A stretch of 64,000 nucleotides of DNA from Pascua guehoae (taxonomy: Eukaryota > Basidiomycota > Tremellomycetes > Trichosporonales > Trichosporonaceae): NCBI GenBank assembly GCA_001600415.1, contig BCJX01000018.1, positions 201,949 to 265,948 on the forward strand, written 5' to 3'. Made by a program: the position numbers and the translations under genes. Numbering within the stretch: the first letter of the stretch is position 1; the number at the start of each line of letters is the position of its first letter. This document shows, piece by piece, positions 45,736 through 58,446 of the stretch. The notes beneath the pieces were generated by a model. The model ran no database searches and had not been told where the DNA came from. It saw nothing but the letters and a program-made list of their open reading frames with translations.

Positions 45736-48700
45736 TCACTTCCGACTCCTCGTCCTAGTTGCGACAGGCACCTCCTCGGGGGCCGGCGTCGCGCTATTCT
45801 CCTTATCGGCGCGCGTGGCCGTGCGCAGGGACGCGGCCTTGCCCTTTGCCTTATCTGCTGTCGCTGGTGCGGTCTTCTTGGGAGCGGTGGCGCGCTCGGC
45901 ACGGGCAGGAGCGGACATTGAGCCTGAGGGCTTGCGCCGGACAGTGCGCGGCTCAGCAATGGGCTGTTCGGCCTCGGTGAGGATGCGGCGGGAGCGGCGG
46001 GCGGGGGCTGAGACAGGTTCGGGAGAGCGGCGGGGGAGTGACGACGATGTGGTGGTGGTCCTCCTGGCGGGTGCCTTGGGCTTGGGCGCGGGCGCCTTCC
46101 TGGCTACAGGCTTTGGTGCAGGCTTGGACACGGTCTTGGGCTCGACCTTGGGAGCGACCTTTGGCTCAACCTTTGCCGACTTGGGCTCGGCCTTTGTAGC
46201 CTTGGGTTTCACGCTCCCAGACGCCTTGCGCGTGTTGCGCGCCGGGGCCGGGGCTGGGACGGGCGCAGGCTCCTCCTCGAGTGCGGCCGACCGGGCACGG
46301 GTCATGCGCGCCGGCGCCGAAATGGCCGCGCGCTCGGGCTCCAGTTCGGGCTCGTCCTCCGACTCGGAGGGCTCAGGCGCAGCCGACTTTGAGCGCGTGG
46401 TACGTGTGGGGAGGTCGCGCTTCGGCTGTGACACGGTGCGGCGAGTGGTACGTGCTGGTGCCTTGTCCGGGGAGGGACCGCGGGCCGACGTCTTACGCGT
46501 GGCTGGGGCCGACGCCGACGTGGGAGAGACCGGCTTGCGGGTGGGCAGGCGGGAGCGTGGGCGGAGTGTGGGTTTGTCGGGTGAGGTCTCTGTCGAGGCT
46601 GCGGGTGAGGGGTCCGTCGAGGCTGCTGGTGTCTCTGGTTCGGTTTCGTCGAGTGGCGCTTCGTCCGCCTTAAGTTTGGTCGCTCCGTCGGCCTCCGCCT
46701 GCTGTTGTTCTTGCTCCTGCTCCTGCGTCTCCTCCACCTGCTTCTCCTCCACCTGCTTCTCGCTCGTCTCCGCCTCCTCCGCATCATACATCTCCTTGAC
46801 GCCCTCAAACGCTGGCGTCTTTGGCACCTTGTGCGCAAACATCTCCTTGACGCCCTTCATATTGGGCGTCGCGGTGACGTTGGGAACGCGGAACATGTCG
46901 CGGACGCCCGAAAGCTGGGGGCTCTGAGGCTGCTCGACGCGGAACATGTGCTTGAGGACAGGCGTCTCGGCGACGTTGGCGCGCTGCTTTGGCTTGGCGG
47001 CTGGTGTGCGCACCATGTCACGCAGGCCGGTAAAGTCTGGCGTTGGGGCCGGCTTGGGTTCCTGGAGGAGCTCGCGGACGCCCGCCAGTGCCGGCGTTTG
47101 CGGCGGCTTGGAGACGCGATAGAGCTCCTTGACACCGATGAATGATGGTGTGCGTGGCTCCGAGTGGCGACGTGTGCGTGGTGGTGTCGGTGGTGCGACT
47201 TCGGTCTGGCCGTCCTCATTGTCCTCAGCGTCATCGATGTTTGTAAGCTGATTGACAACCTGGTCCTCTTTGCTCTCGCCTGTTGCAATCTCAGCATCGT
47301 CGCTGGTCTCAACCACAGCAGCACCAAACATCGGCACGGCAGCCGTCGGCGTTGGGGGAAGGCTCTCGCTCTCGCCCTCGTCGATACGGTCTACATTGAA
47401 CGCGACCGGGCCGCGACGGCGTGCGCCTACCGTGAGCGGTGCCGCACGGTTCGGGGTTGCCGGCGCACGAGACGGTGTCTGTGGCAGTGCAAAGCCGACA
47501 GTCGCGCGGCGATCGGCTGGGGCAGTTTTGGGAGTGGAGCTTTGGCGGCGAGGATTGGTAGCCTGGCGGAGGGCGGCGACGCGATGCTGAATGTCATCAT
47601 TTCCTGTAATGCGCGGTGCCCGCACTGAGGTGCGGATGTCGAGCTCCTCGGTCGTACGGACCATTAAGTGGTGTTGGGTACGGCTGTCACCTGGTGTGGC
47701 TAACAGCTGGAGTGGGCGGACAGAGACTGTCGGGTCAGGGTCGCGGAAGCTCGCAGGGGGAGCAGGGAGTGTGCGGGGAGTAGCGAGGAGTTCGCGCTGC
47801 TTCAGGACGGCAGCAGAGGGTGTGTACGGCGTACGAGCCGGCGTCTTGGCCTTACGACCAGGGGTTGTGGGTGGCAACGGCTCCGGTGACGGTGTGCGCG
47901 GTTGTGCAACCTCGACCTCGACTTGGACAAGCTCACGCCGTGGGTCGCGCGAACGTAGGGGCGTCGCGAGGCTCACTGCAGGCCCGCCAATGCCTGCGAG
48001 TGACATTCGTCCAGGACCACGCTGCACAGTGCGCTGTGGTTGAGGCGTGTAGAAACGAGCGCGTGGGGGAGTGGGAGGGCGCGGTGCTGGGAGGTCGTCG
48101 GATGTGGACGACTCCACCGAGTCATCAACATCGCCCGCGTCCGACTCTGGGTCGTCATGGCACGCCCCATCGACTTCTCCACACGCTCCAGAAGTCTCAA
48201 CGACGGCCATTGACTCGTTGAACTGGATCAGATCAGTTCCGATGGACGGCTCGCCGTTATCGAGCTGAATCCCGTCGTCGTCCTCGAGCGCCTCGTCTTC
48301 GTCTTCCTCGGTCTCCCCGGTGACAGCTTGTTGGGTGGCGACTGCTTCTTCAGACCGAGGGGACCACGAGCCCTCATCGCCTTCATACTCGTCCTCCTCC
48401 TCTGACATGTCCTCCTCGTCGTCGCCATCGCTGTCGCTCAACTCGGCTCCGGCGACATTGAAGTCAATAATATGTTGACCAGGCTGGCGTCAGTGTTCGC
48501 CCTAAACCACTCACATGCACCACACTCACAATGCTCAAGTCCGCGTCGAGGGATTCGCGATCCGAGTCCGAGTCGTCAAGCGACCCTTCAGGATGCTCCT
48601 CGTACACCCACTTCAGGCCGCCACTGTGCATATTCTCCTTGTCATCGTCCGACTCGTCGGATCCCGAAGACGAAGACGAATCGTCGTCCTTTGGAAGAGG

Positions 48701-50010
48701 CATACTCTTGCGGCGGGCGAAGTCACCGGGACTCGACGATTTGCGTCGCCGCGTCTCGACGTGCCCCTGCACAATACCACCATCAACGTCCTGCGCCTGC
48801 GATTCTTCCCACGCCTTGCGGGCCGAGCGCAAGAGGAGTGCCTTGCGGAGAGAGTCGGCGCCTCCACGTGGTGTCGAGTACGCCAGCTGGGCGGTGACAA
48901 TGGGCTGGCGCACTGGCCTGGATGGAGTTAAGGTCCTAAGTGGCTCTTCCTCCTCGGACGAAGATGACTCATCAGAAGACTCATCGTGGGCGGGGGCTGC
49001 GCTTCCGCTAGCTACCTGAAGCGCCTGCTCAGACCTAACGGTCTGCGCAAACAGCTCCGGTTGCTGGTCATAATTTTGGCGGGGGTCGAGCGAACGTCGC
49101 GCGGCAAGTCTCCGTGTACGTGGAACAGCTGAAGTATTGCGCGGCTTGACGTTCCGCGTCGGTTGCGGCGTGAGGAAAGGCTGATTGAAGAGAGGCTGGC
49201 AGTCAGTGATGCGTTCGGCATGTTGGTTCAAAACACTCACCTTGGGCTCTTCGTCCTTCTTCTCAAGATACAATGTTTCGCCCTCGTCACCCTCTACCAC
49301 GTCGATGAGCTCCTCGACCTCGGCTTCTGTGCTGAGCCTCGATGGGCCAGGTGTTGCCACTTTGGTTGCCCTTGGTGTTGCAGGGGTAGGCACAAATCGC
49401 TTTCCGAGCGGCACGATGGAGAGGCGATGTGATGCGCGGCGGCGGATAGGGGTGGGTGGCGTTGTTTTGACCGGAGTGGCGACGGCCGTCTTTTTCACCA
49501 TGGGTGACATGTACGCCTGGATCTGGGAGTGTGCTTCTCCATACGAAAAGCGGAATTGTTTCTTGCGAATGATGAAGGTGTCGCTGTTGGCGAGGGCGAC
49601 GGAAGACGGGGGTGTATGTTGGGCCTCCCTTTCTTGGGATCCTGACGGCCAGTGCAACACACCGTTACTTCCATGGACCACGAGTGTGGCCTGCGGCAAG
49701 GGTCAGTCCGGTGGCGGACGGCACGCGCGTGGGAACCATCACTCACAACACCAGATTCGCTGTCGAACAGAAGCTCGGCGTGGAGCTTGGACACATCGGG
49801 CTGGTAGATACGGATCTGTACAGTCAGTCAAGCTAACTAGGTGACACTTGTGCAAGATGGATAACCCACGTCACAGTCATAGTCGCGCCCAAACGTGACC
49901 CTCTCTGCATCCAGAGGGAAGGTTGAGACGACTGAGCCCGTCTTACGGCTAATGAGCTCGAGCGTGCCGAGGATCGGGTGCGTCTCGATGTCGGGGGATG
50001 CCTCTCTCAT
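45736..50010 (-). CDS. FHA-domain protein with Ki-67-like repeats
   Basis: Exons 49870-50010, 49747-49815, 49241-49690, 48530-49195 and 45736-48483 give about 1357 aa. An upstream in-frame ATG at 50106 would add 32 residues. The N-terminal FHA domain (~residues 10-115) shows VTFGRDYDCDIRIYQ, VSKLHAELLFD and NSDTFIIRKKQFRFSY. A long Ser/Thr-Pro-rich, acidic region follows. Residues ~884-1010 hold seven repeats of the form [TS]P-x-x-x-G-[VL]-[KR]-[ED]-[LM] (TPSFIGVKELYRVSKPP, TPALAGVRELLQEP, TPDFTGLRDMVRTP, SPQLSGVRDMFRVP, TPNMKGVKEMFAHK). The C-terminal ~250 residues are basic, Ala/Pro/Lys/Arg-rich, as in chromatin-binding tails. FHA, repeats, basic tail is the order of vertebrate Ki-67; homology is inferred. 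The 45-bp intron 49196-49240 is in frame and may be retained. Confidence 0.78.
46780..47160 (-). repeat. Ki-67-type GVREMF repeat block
   Basis: Seven degenerate repeats, each of about 17-22 residues, in exon 5 of the FHA gene. The fourth (TPVLKHMFRV) lacks the G-[VL]-[KR] part. The pattern resembles the core of the human Ki-67 repeat (LxGFKELFQTP). Confidence 0.7.
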
Positions 50011-50910
50011 CGTGGCAGACAGTGTCGCCGTGTCTGGAGGGCGTGAACGGGAATTGTCAGTAAAGGAATGGGTGGAGGACAAGTTGCAAGTTGCACTGTT
50101 GATCACAAAGGCCTGTTGATGCGGTGGGTGGTTGATTTGTTTGTTTACCGAAGTCAGTCGCGCTCAGCTGGTGTTTACGTAAGGATGTATAATATCTGGC
50201 GGGGGCTTTTTTCACTTTTATCCCGGCTGCACGTGGCGCGGAGTCAAATGGGCAAAGGGGGGAGTGGCGGACATGTCCGCGTTGCCCGCGCAATGTAAAG
50301 TGCCTAAATGGCCAAATGGTTCGAGCTGCAAAGGGTAAAATCACGCGCTGGACGGGTGGCGCGGGTGGGTGGGTGGCCATCGGGGGGTGGGCCACTGTCC
50401 CCTCAGTGGACAGTCGCGCAGTCGCGCGCCCCCGTATCGCTCCCCCGTGGCCCGTGGCCCGTGTGCGTTCGCCGCCGAGCGCCTCGGCCTGCACCATGGC
50501 CCATGTTGTGCCAAAGTCACGTCACCTGCTCTAGTCAGTCACTCGACCTACGATTGCATCTCACCACGAATTCTGGTCCAAATCCCTTATATTCAATCCC
50601 CTTCTTCTTCCACAGGACACCCCCCTCCCCTCCTCGTCTTGACGTCGTTCATCTACACACTGGTTGTTATTTGTGCATACACAATCGCCCCCAGCTGCGC
50701 CCTCACTACGTCACTTGAGCCGCCGCCGCCGCCTGAGGCGCTCTCGAGCACTACTGCCAAGCTTTCCAAGCCACCCGAACACGAGCACCCCTGGACATCA
50801 AGTCCCGCCGCCGCCTGGATCCCCGACACTGGCGCCCGCACCACCACCGTGTACCCCTCGCACCTACCGTCTTTGTGTTTCCGCCACCCAACTGTGCATC
50901 TCCCATCTTC
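50011..50910. promoter_or_regulatory. Divergent intergenic region, FHA gene / AVT transporter
   Basis: About 900 bp. Pyrimidine-rich sequence and several CCTCC/CACC runs precede the transporter ATG. No further gene seen. Confidence 0.45.
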
Positions 50911-53019
50911 ATGCCTTCGCAAGGCCAGCCGAACTACGGCTCCACAGCTTCCACCCCCTCTCCCGCCTTTGCGCCGCCACCTGCGCACACATCGACCATG
51001 ACGCGCACGCCTGGGCCCATCCGCCGACGACGCCGACGCGCCGAGGCAAACCCCCCGGGCGCGTCCATCCTGTCCTCATTCTCAAACCTCGCCAACACCA
51101 TTATCGGGTCGGGCGCGCTCGCGTTCCCGTCGGCGTTTGCCAGCATGGGCATGATCCCCGGTATCATCTCGTGCATGTTCTCGGCGTGTACCGCGACGTT
51201 TGGCCTGTGGCTCTTGTCCCGCTGCGCGACGCTCGTCGGCCAGCGCCCAGGAGATGAAGGGCGCAAGGCGTCGTTCAACGAGGTTGCAAGGCTCGCGTTT
51301 GGAAAGGGATGGGTGATGCGTCTCTTTGATGTGAGTATGAACGCGCCACCAGAGGCCGAGGCGTGCACTATCGAGCTGCGCAGCCGTAGTGTGGAGCAGA
51401 GGTCACGAGGCCGATAGGGTGTGGCGCACCGAGTCGCAGCCGCTTGCGCCGAGGTCGAGTCGGCCGATACCGTGGCAGGGGACCTCGCAGACGATAGCAT
51501 CGAGCGCGATCCCGTATCGCTAGTTTGGGCAACAACGCTGACAGCAGCTCGCGATCGCCATCAAGTGCTTTGGTGTGTCCGTGTCCTACCTTATCATTTG
51601 CAAGGTATGTCATACTTGCCGTGCATCGACGCCAACCTGTCACCCTCAACTGACGCGCTCAGACTCTGCTTCCGCAAGTCAGCCAGACGTTTGCGCACCT
51701 CATGAAGACGACGATCGACCCAGAATCCCTGCTTCTCTCCCCGACCTTTTGGCTCTTGGCAACAGCGCCCGTCATTGTGCCGCTGTCGTTTATGCGCACC
51801 CTCGACAGCTTGCGCTTTACGAGCCAGATTGCTCTTTTGTCTGTTCTTTAGTAGGTCATCTGCCAAGTGACCAGCACCTCCTAACGCCCTCTCAGCATGG
51901 TCCTTATTGTGATCACATGGTACTTCTTCAAAGGCCCAGACCCGAACCGCGGCGAGGTTGTCCTCGGCCGCTTTGGTCCCAACACACTCTCTAGTTTCCC
52001 TGTCCAGGTGTTTGCCTTTACCTGCGCGCAGAATGTGAGCTAGAAAACGCTGTGCAAAAGTCTAGCTCACACTCCAGCTCTTCCCCATTTACAACGAACT
52101 CAAGGACCGCAGCCAGAAGAAGATGAACATCGTCATCGGCTCGTCCATCTTCTCCGCTGCTGGCGTTTACGAAGTTGTGCGTAACTAGACTCGTTGGTCC
52201 CGTGCTGACCCTAGCTCGGCATTCTGGGCTACCTTACTTTTGGTTCCAAGGTCGGCTCCAACGTCATTGCCATGTACCCTGCCGAGTCGTTCTCTGTTGC
52301 GATCGGCCGCCTCGGTATCGTCTTCCTGGTCGGCCTGTCGTACCCTCTCCAGGCGCTGCCTTGCCGCTCGTGCGTCTATCTGCTCACCTCGGGCATTATC
52401 AAGGGCAAGAAGTTTAAGCCGCTCCCTCAAGAGCCCGAGCCCGAGTGGAACTCGGACACGGACGACGAGGACTCGGATGCGTCGGGCATCGAGGGTCACG
52501 AAGAGGACATGCTCGTTCCCAAGGTCGGCGATGGTGCCCACGGCCCTGCGGCCGCAGAGATGCCTTGGAAGAAGTACATTGGCTTCACAATCGGCATTGT
52601 TGTCTCTGGCTACTTTATTGCGTTCCTCGTGGACGAGCTGGATATCGGTGAGTACCACAAGTGTTTGGGGTTTCAGTTGGCCTGCATGTCTCTTCCTATA
52701 CGCTTACACTGTCAGTGCTCAGCTTTGTGGGCTCGACCGGCTCGACCATTATTAGCTTCATTCTTCCCGGTTTCGTGAGTAGCAGCCTGTTTCCCACACG
52801 GGACTGTGCGGCGACCGGCTGTCCCAGCTGGGTGTCTTTGTGTTGTTCCCACCACTAACGTCCCGTTAGTTCTACTTCCGCCTTTTCCGTGCAGAACGCG
52901 GCCCTCTCAAGTGGTGTGCCCTTGCGCTTGGCATTTATGGCCTCTGCGTCATGACCTTTTGTCTGACGTTTAACATTTACAACCTGAGCGTCAACAGGAG
53001 GGACGGGGCCCCTCACTGA
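50911..53019 (+). CDS. AVT-type vacuolar amino acid transporter (AAAP/SLC38-like)
   Basis: Eight exons: 50911-51330, 51548-51604, 51663-51850, 51896-52034, 52078-52176, 52215-52647, 52716-52774, 52870-53019; 514 aa. A ~50-residue Pro/Arg-rich cytosolic tail precedes the family signature in TM1, GASILSSFSNLANTIIGSGA then LAFPSAFASMG. Other landmarks are IKCFGVSVSYLIICK, VQVFAFTCAQNLFPIYNELK, SSIFSAAGVYEVLGILGYLT, GRLGIVFLVGLSYPLQALPC, an acidic cytosolic loop (SDTDDEDSDASGIEGHEED) and LSFVGSTGSTIISFILPG. About 11 membrane helices fit the fold. Relatives in yeast (Avt5-7) export amino acids from the vacuole; the substrate is inferred only by family. The exon 2 acceptor could be 3 nt upstream. 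Confidence 0.88.
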
Positions 53020-56000
53020 GCGGGGGCGAATGATAGAGCTGTGTATCATACAGGACTCGGGCAGTAATGTGTGCAGCTGTACACGTGCTGCATGTACGAG
53101 TAGAGTGGCGGTTAACCGCAGCCGCCAGCCCTCTGTGAGAGGCTCGTCGCCTCCAGTCGTGTGAGCAACGTGCATCCACGGAGAAATGAGCGGAGAAACA
53201 ATGGGGCGGCCTTCTTGGCAGTTAGAATCTCATGCACCACATGAACACGCAGTGCCAAGTCTTTTGGAGGCGCAGGTGCAAGTATTGAGCCCAGTCTTTT
53301 GGGCTAAAACGCACATGTTGCCCCTCCCGAGTCGGCAAAGGAGCCAATCGGTGGGCACCGAGCGACATTGCCGAGCCTGCAAGTCGGTAGAATTCTCAGC
53401 ACGCACCCAAAGGCAACGTTTCGGAGCACGCACCCATGAGGCAACGTCGACGAGTCCAAGCGTGCGATGACGACTTGACGGCGACATGCTCACCGGAAAC
53501 AGTGTGCCTGTTGGCTGTGACGCGTGCATTGAGGGTCATTGGGGGAACATTGGGGGTCACAATGTGCACATGTGTCGGCGGATGACGGGCTGGGACGCAC
53601 GGTTCGATCGGCACCCTGTGGCTGCCATTTGATAGTGGCGCCACGGTGAGATTAAACGATCAACCTGCAGGCGTGCAGGACTGTGGGGAGAGTTTATCCA
53701 TTTGACCTGTGACCTGTTTGTGCTTGGCTTGCTCACGAATCACTGGAAATTATTTGTGATCTGTGCACCGGGCACAAAACGCTGTACACTGTACGCTGGC
53801 CAGCGCCACGGCAACATGTGACGATGAATCGGTACTCGAGCACAAGGGGCAAAGGAGGGGTATCAAGGTCAAACAAGCGCAAGACACACGACGAATAGCA
53901 CGTCACTGCTAGCGTCACTGCCAGCTGCCAGCCCTGCTGTGGCCGGTGCGGGTGAGTGGCACATGGAGCCGCACAACAAGGATGGTGGCGTCTGATGGTA
54001 GCAATCAAAAACGTCATGGTCCGACTCGGAGGCTAGCTCGAACCGTGCATGTATCGCCGGCTGTGACTCGCAGGCAGCGAGTCGTTGCCTGTGAGTCGTC
54101 CGACATACGACCGTGCCAAAGGCTATCGACTGGCACGATTGAACCATGCTTGCAGCAAACGCCGAGACTAGTGGATACTGTGCGCGCTACCACTAGCTTG
54201 GGCTCTCCATGACAGCATGCACGCCTCCACTCCGCACGGTGCACGCCATGGGCTCTGATTGTGTGATTGCATTAATTCCAGTTCAGACACTTTGACCCAT
54301 GGACCGCCACATTATCATCATCGAGCATCGAGCAGCAGGCAGGCACAGTAGGCGGGCATGCACGGATGTGGCACTGTCCATGTTCGCGACGTCAGCGTCG
54401 GATGAGCCCGTGAAATCAAACCACTAGGCGAGACGCGATACGAGAACAGTGCCGAGAAAAGCACATGGTGACATGGTTATGCTTTGTTTGGGTGCAACCT
54501 ACCATTCCTCGGCGCTCTGGCCTCTGCCCCAGTCGAGACACGGACAACGGCAAAGGTCAAGCATGAGCACAAAATCTTCCTTCTTCCGGGTGCATTGTGC
54601 GTTTCGGTAATGTCGGGAGAAGCTTTTTTGTTGGTTGCTTGGAACCGGCCGTCCACACCACACGGCCTTTGTGATCCGTACGCGGCCACGTCTCATTCCA
54701 GACCACACAGCCAAGACATGTCCGGACCACACGTCACGGACCTTGGCGGCTCCCAGTGGTGACCCCAGTGGTGACTTGGGATCCGGCGGTGACGGCGGAA
54801 GTGGCAGCTGGGGGGTGAAGGGGCTGGGTGTTCCGAGCGCTCGGACCGACACCCGGGCCCCGCTCGAGGTGTGTAGTTGGCACCATGTGCCTCGTCACGG
54901 GCTTGCGGGCATGTGCGCGTGCTCGCCCCGCCTTTACCCCCTCCTTTGACTATCCCCTTCAACTCCTTTGGCCAGGGGTGCGTCTTGCCACTGATTCCGA
55001 TGGCAAACCTTGGTACAGCATGGTGCATGATGGACGCCGCAGACGCCGCAGAGCACGAGCCCATGGGCAGATGGCGGCCTGCTGGCATGCTGGGCAGTAG
55101 ACTGCAGTATCCAGTCTTGGGGGACGCAGGGTTGGAAGGGTGGCGTGCCAGGGTACGACCGAAGTGTTGGGGAAGGCGGGACCAAATAGCCTTGAACAGG
55201 TCCCACATGGGCAGCTGGGCAGCCCAGTGCCGCCGCCATGCAGAAAGGCACAGCGAGTAAGCAGCAGGGCAGTGGAATAACAATGCCCCGCACAGGCAGC
55301 AGCACGCGTAGCCACCCATCTTTAGATCAAGAGAGGGTACGAGGGCATCAAGCGAGAGGCGCGAGCGGTGCCACTAGGTGGCGAGTTTGGCGAGGCGAGA
55401 TCTAAACTTTGCATGCCACCCAAACCTGTTCGCCCAGTGGGGGAGCGCGTCAGCCACTGCCGGCATGGCCGACTCGAACGACGACTGCATGTGAGCATGT
55501 GGTCCCACATCCTCGCGCCCTGTGCCTATTCCTCACCTCTCTCTCTGTCTGGCCGCAGTCGATCTCTTTTGCCCAAACCTACGCCTGATCACCCATTTGC
55601 TCGGGGAAATAAGGACAGCTATAGACCCATGGTTCCATGTGCAAATGGGCCGAACATGGTAAGCAGCCAATACCTCAGTGGGCGCCCGTACACAATGACA
55701 ACATGGGTACATGCCTTCCGCGCCAGGGTCCTTAGGGGAATTAACCCCGCCCACACGAGCAAAAGGGTGGGGGTGGAACAACAGAACAACATTGGGGGGA
55801 GGGTTAGAGTAGTGAGTGGCAAAATACGTCTTGGCCGTCTTGGCTGTAATGGTATGTAGAACAAGTGGGACAGAGGGTTGGGACAAGATGCAGACCAGAC
55901 GGACAGACGCCGGTCAAGGGGGTTGGGTGAACAAAGAGAGTGTCTCAGATGGGTGCAGGGAGTGGGGCAGGCAGCAGCACAGGTTGGCACAGGTCCAAAG

Positions 56001-58446
56001 GCCCAAAAGGCCTTGATGATTCCGAGGCGGGGCATGCCAAGGCACCGGCTGCAAGGCGCGCGACGGCAGTAACAACTAGGGCTGGGACCTGAGGGGCAGT
56101 CAGTCGACTGAAGCCACGGCGACCCAGGACCACCACCCACCGAGGGGCCTTGGTCAACGTGTCCGGACGGCTCAGGCCGATGGCTCCCCCCCCCCGCCCT
56201 GCAACTGTCCACCGGGGCGCCGGCGTCCACTGGACGTGCCCCGCGGAGGGCCGGGAGCTGCTCAGTATGCATGTACGGGCGGCGCTGGTAGGCCGCAGTC
56301 TCCGAGAGTGGGTCAGAGGCGGAGCATGGGTGCTGCGCCGGTGAGCCTAGAATGCACGTCGAGGCACTGGTGGACGGAGCGGTCGAGTCAGTCAGAGTCA
56401 GAATGGTGGTACGGTGTATTGTCTTAGTCGTCTTGTCTAGTTGGAACGACGACATCATCAATCGCCATCGGTATTCCTTCCTTTTGTTCGCATCTCTTTA
56501 CCATCTACAACTCGACCACCACCTTAATTATTGCACACTTCTACCCCTCTACATGGCCACCAAGTGACTCATCGAGATACCCGCCCGCCGCCGACGCGCA
56601 CGCCACCCGCGACACCAACGAACCGACTACTTTCCTTTATCTCGCCACAAGTACAATCTTGCCTCGCACGAACACCCGGTACCTCTTGCTCCACCCTGCA
56701 TTGGGCGCCTCCTGTTCCCCAGCACATACGCACACGCACACACCTACACCCACACCTACACCTACCTTTGGACGCCTCGTTTGACATCAGCCACCACTGG
56801 CCAGTCCAGTCCAGTTGCACAGTTGCACAGTTGCAGGTGGAGCCCCTGCGTGCCCCAATCATACAATACGTCGGTCGACTCGACGCACCGCCTATCTGGT
56901 CCGCCCGACCGGCCGCGCACTGCCCACCACCGCCCATCATCATCATCATCATCACTACCCACCCACCCACCCACATTGCATAGCGGAACACAGACGTGCA
57001 CGACACACAGAGCTGCTAGCTGCCCAGTGATCCCAGTGACCCCAACTGGTGTTGATCTGGAACGACCGACAACACTGCACTGCACCGTGTTCGAGTCAAA
57101 GTGGACCCGCGTGACTGTCCAGGGGATAATCAACGCGCGCGGGCATCTTTACAGGGACTAGCCAACACACGTCTGACAGGGGGAGTGTCACATCTTTGGC
57201 CGTGCTCCGAACAACCCACCACTTTGTTGCACTCGTCCTCGTCCTCGTACTCGCCGCCCGACTCTGCCGAGAACACCCACGCGTCGACACGACCGCTTCT
57301 ACACTCGCCATCACTCGGCTCGTGCCTTCCGGAAGCTTGACACCACTCCACCGTTGACAGCGGTAAAACCCCTGTCACTGTTGCTTGATTCAAGTCAAAA
57401 CCTTTACGGCTTTCACCACGACGTTCTGATTGCACCACCACCACAAACACACCCCCTTTTGCAACTTTCTCCACCCAACCCCTTTCCACATTTGCATTCC
57501 TTTCATTTCTTCACTTCATTGCCACCCACACCCCGACATCGCAGGCCCGGCAAAGTCGTCGTCGTCGTCGTCGCCGCCGTCGTCGCCGCCCCCTCTCCCC
57601 CCCCCCCCCCCCCCTCCTCCCCTCTCCCACCCTCTCCGCCCCTCGCGGTGTTGCGCCAGCTCTTAGGGCGCTAGTCTGGACTGGCTTTGTGGCCCGGCAC
57701 ACCGAGCGCCACTCGCACGCCACCGTTACCCTCCTTCTCTCGTTCCGTTTCTCCTCCGCACTCTTGGTTTCTACGCCTCGTCAAAGCTCGCCTCTCGCCT
57801 CGCCCCGACTCGCACCCGTCTCGGTCTGGCCTGGCGCACACTCTCGCATTCGATCACACACAGGGCTCGTACACACAGATAGACGCCGCAGCCGCAGCCG
57901 CAGCAGATACACCGCATACCGCAGATACCAGCACCTGGACCGCCCCGCAGCTCTGGATCCACGGCGACCACGACTTTCAGCTCGATTCTACGCCCCCGTT
58001 TCACTATCCGCGCACCTCCGCTGCCGCCGCCGCCGCCCTCGTGCCTCTGACTCTTGACTCTGCCTCCGTCTCTGGCTCCGCCGCCGTCCGCCGCCACGTC
58101 CGCCTCAGCCCAAACCTCCTCCGTTCCAGGTGACCAACTTGCCCGTCACCCTGGCCCGCGCTGCGCCTGTGCTTTAACCCCACACGATTGCGTCCCAGGT
58201 CCCCATTCCAGCGAGCGGTCACGCCCAGCGCGCCCCGCGAGACAACAAAGAAGCAGGGCCAAGGCCAGTGCCAGGCGTAAAGCAAAGCGAACGAGCAGGC
58301 CAAAGAAGTCTACGACGTCCTTTGCTCTTCGGCACCGGACTGTAGGCTCTTCCCTTCTCCATACGCAACTGCAAGCCCAGCAGCAGGACAACTGCGCCGA
58401 CTACGACTGTGATCGTGGCCACGGCCTCGACACTGCCACAGACGCC
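53020..58446. other. Gene-poor 5.4-kb stretch upstream of the kinase gene
   Basis: No open frame resembles a known family, and frames of 100-280 codons here have repetitive or shadow-like composition. The last ~1.9 kb (56.5-58.4 kb) is rich in C/T and simple repeats, with a C19 run at 57598-57616 and ATC/CCCA repeats near 56935-56975. It is consistent with a long 5' leader and promoter. Upstream small ORFs are likely. A noncoding transcript cannot be excluded. Confidence 0.5.
57598..57616 (+). repeat. Poly-C run
   Basis: About 19 consecutive C within a C/T-rich stretch upstream of the kinase gene. On the opposite strand it is G-rich and may form a quadruplex. Confidence 0.9.

Noticed and set aside
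55619..56461. 280-codon minus-strand open frame
   Set aside because: Composition is Pro/Cys/Ser/Arg-rich without domain-like pattern, no splice support, and it lies in a GC-rich region where chance frames of this size occur.
58054..58446. In-frame N-terminal extension of the kinase (131 codons)
   Set aside because: Low-complexity, C/T-rich DNA more like a 5' leader; the MSTSGHATP start begins typical disordered kinase sequence. It cannot be excluded without transcript data.
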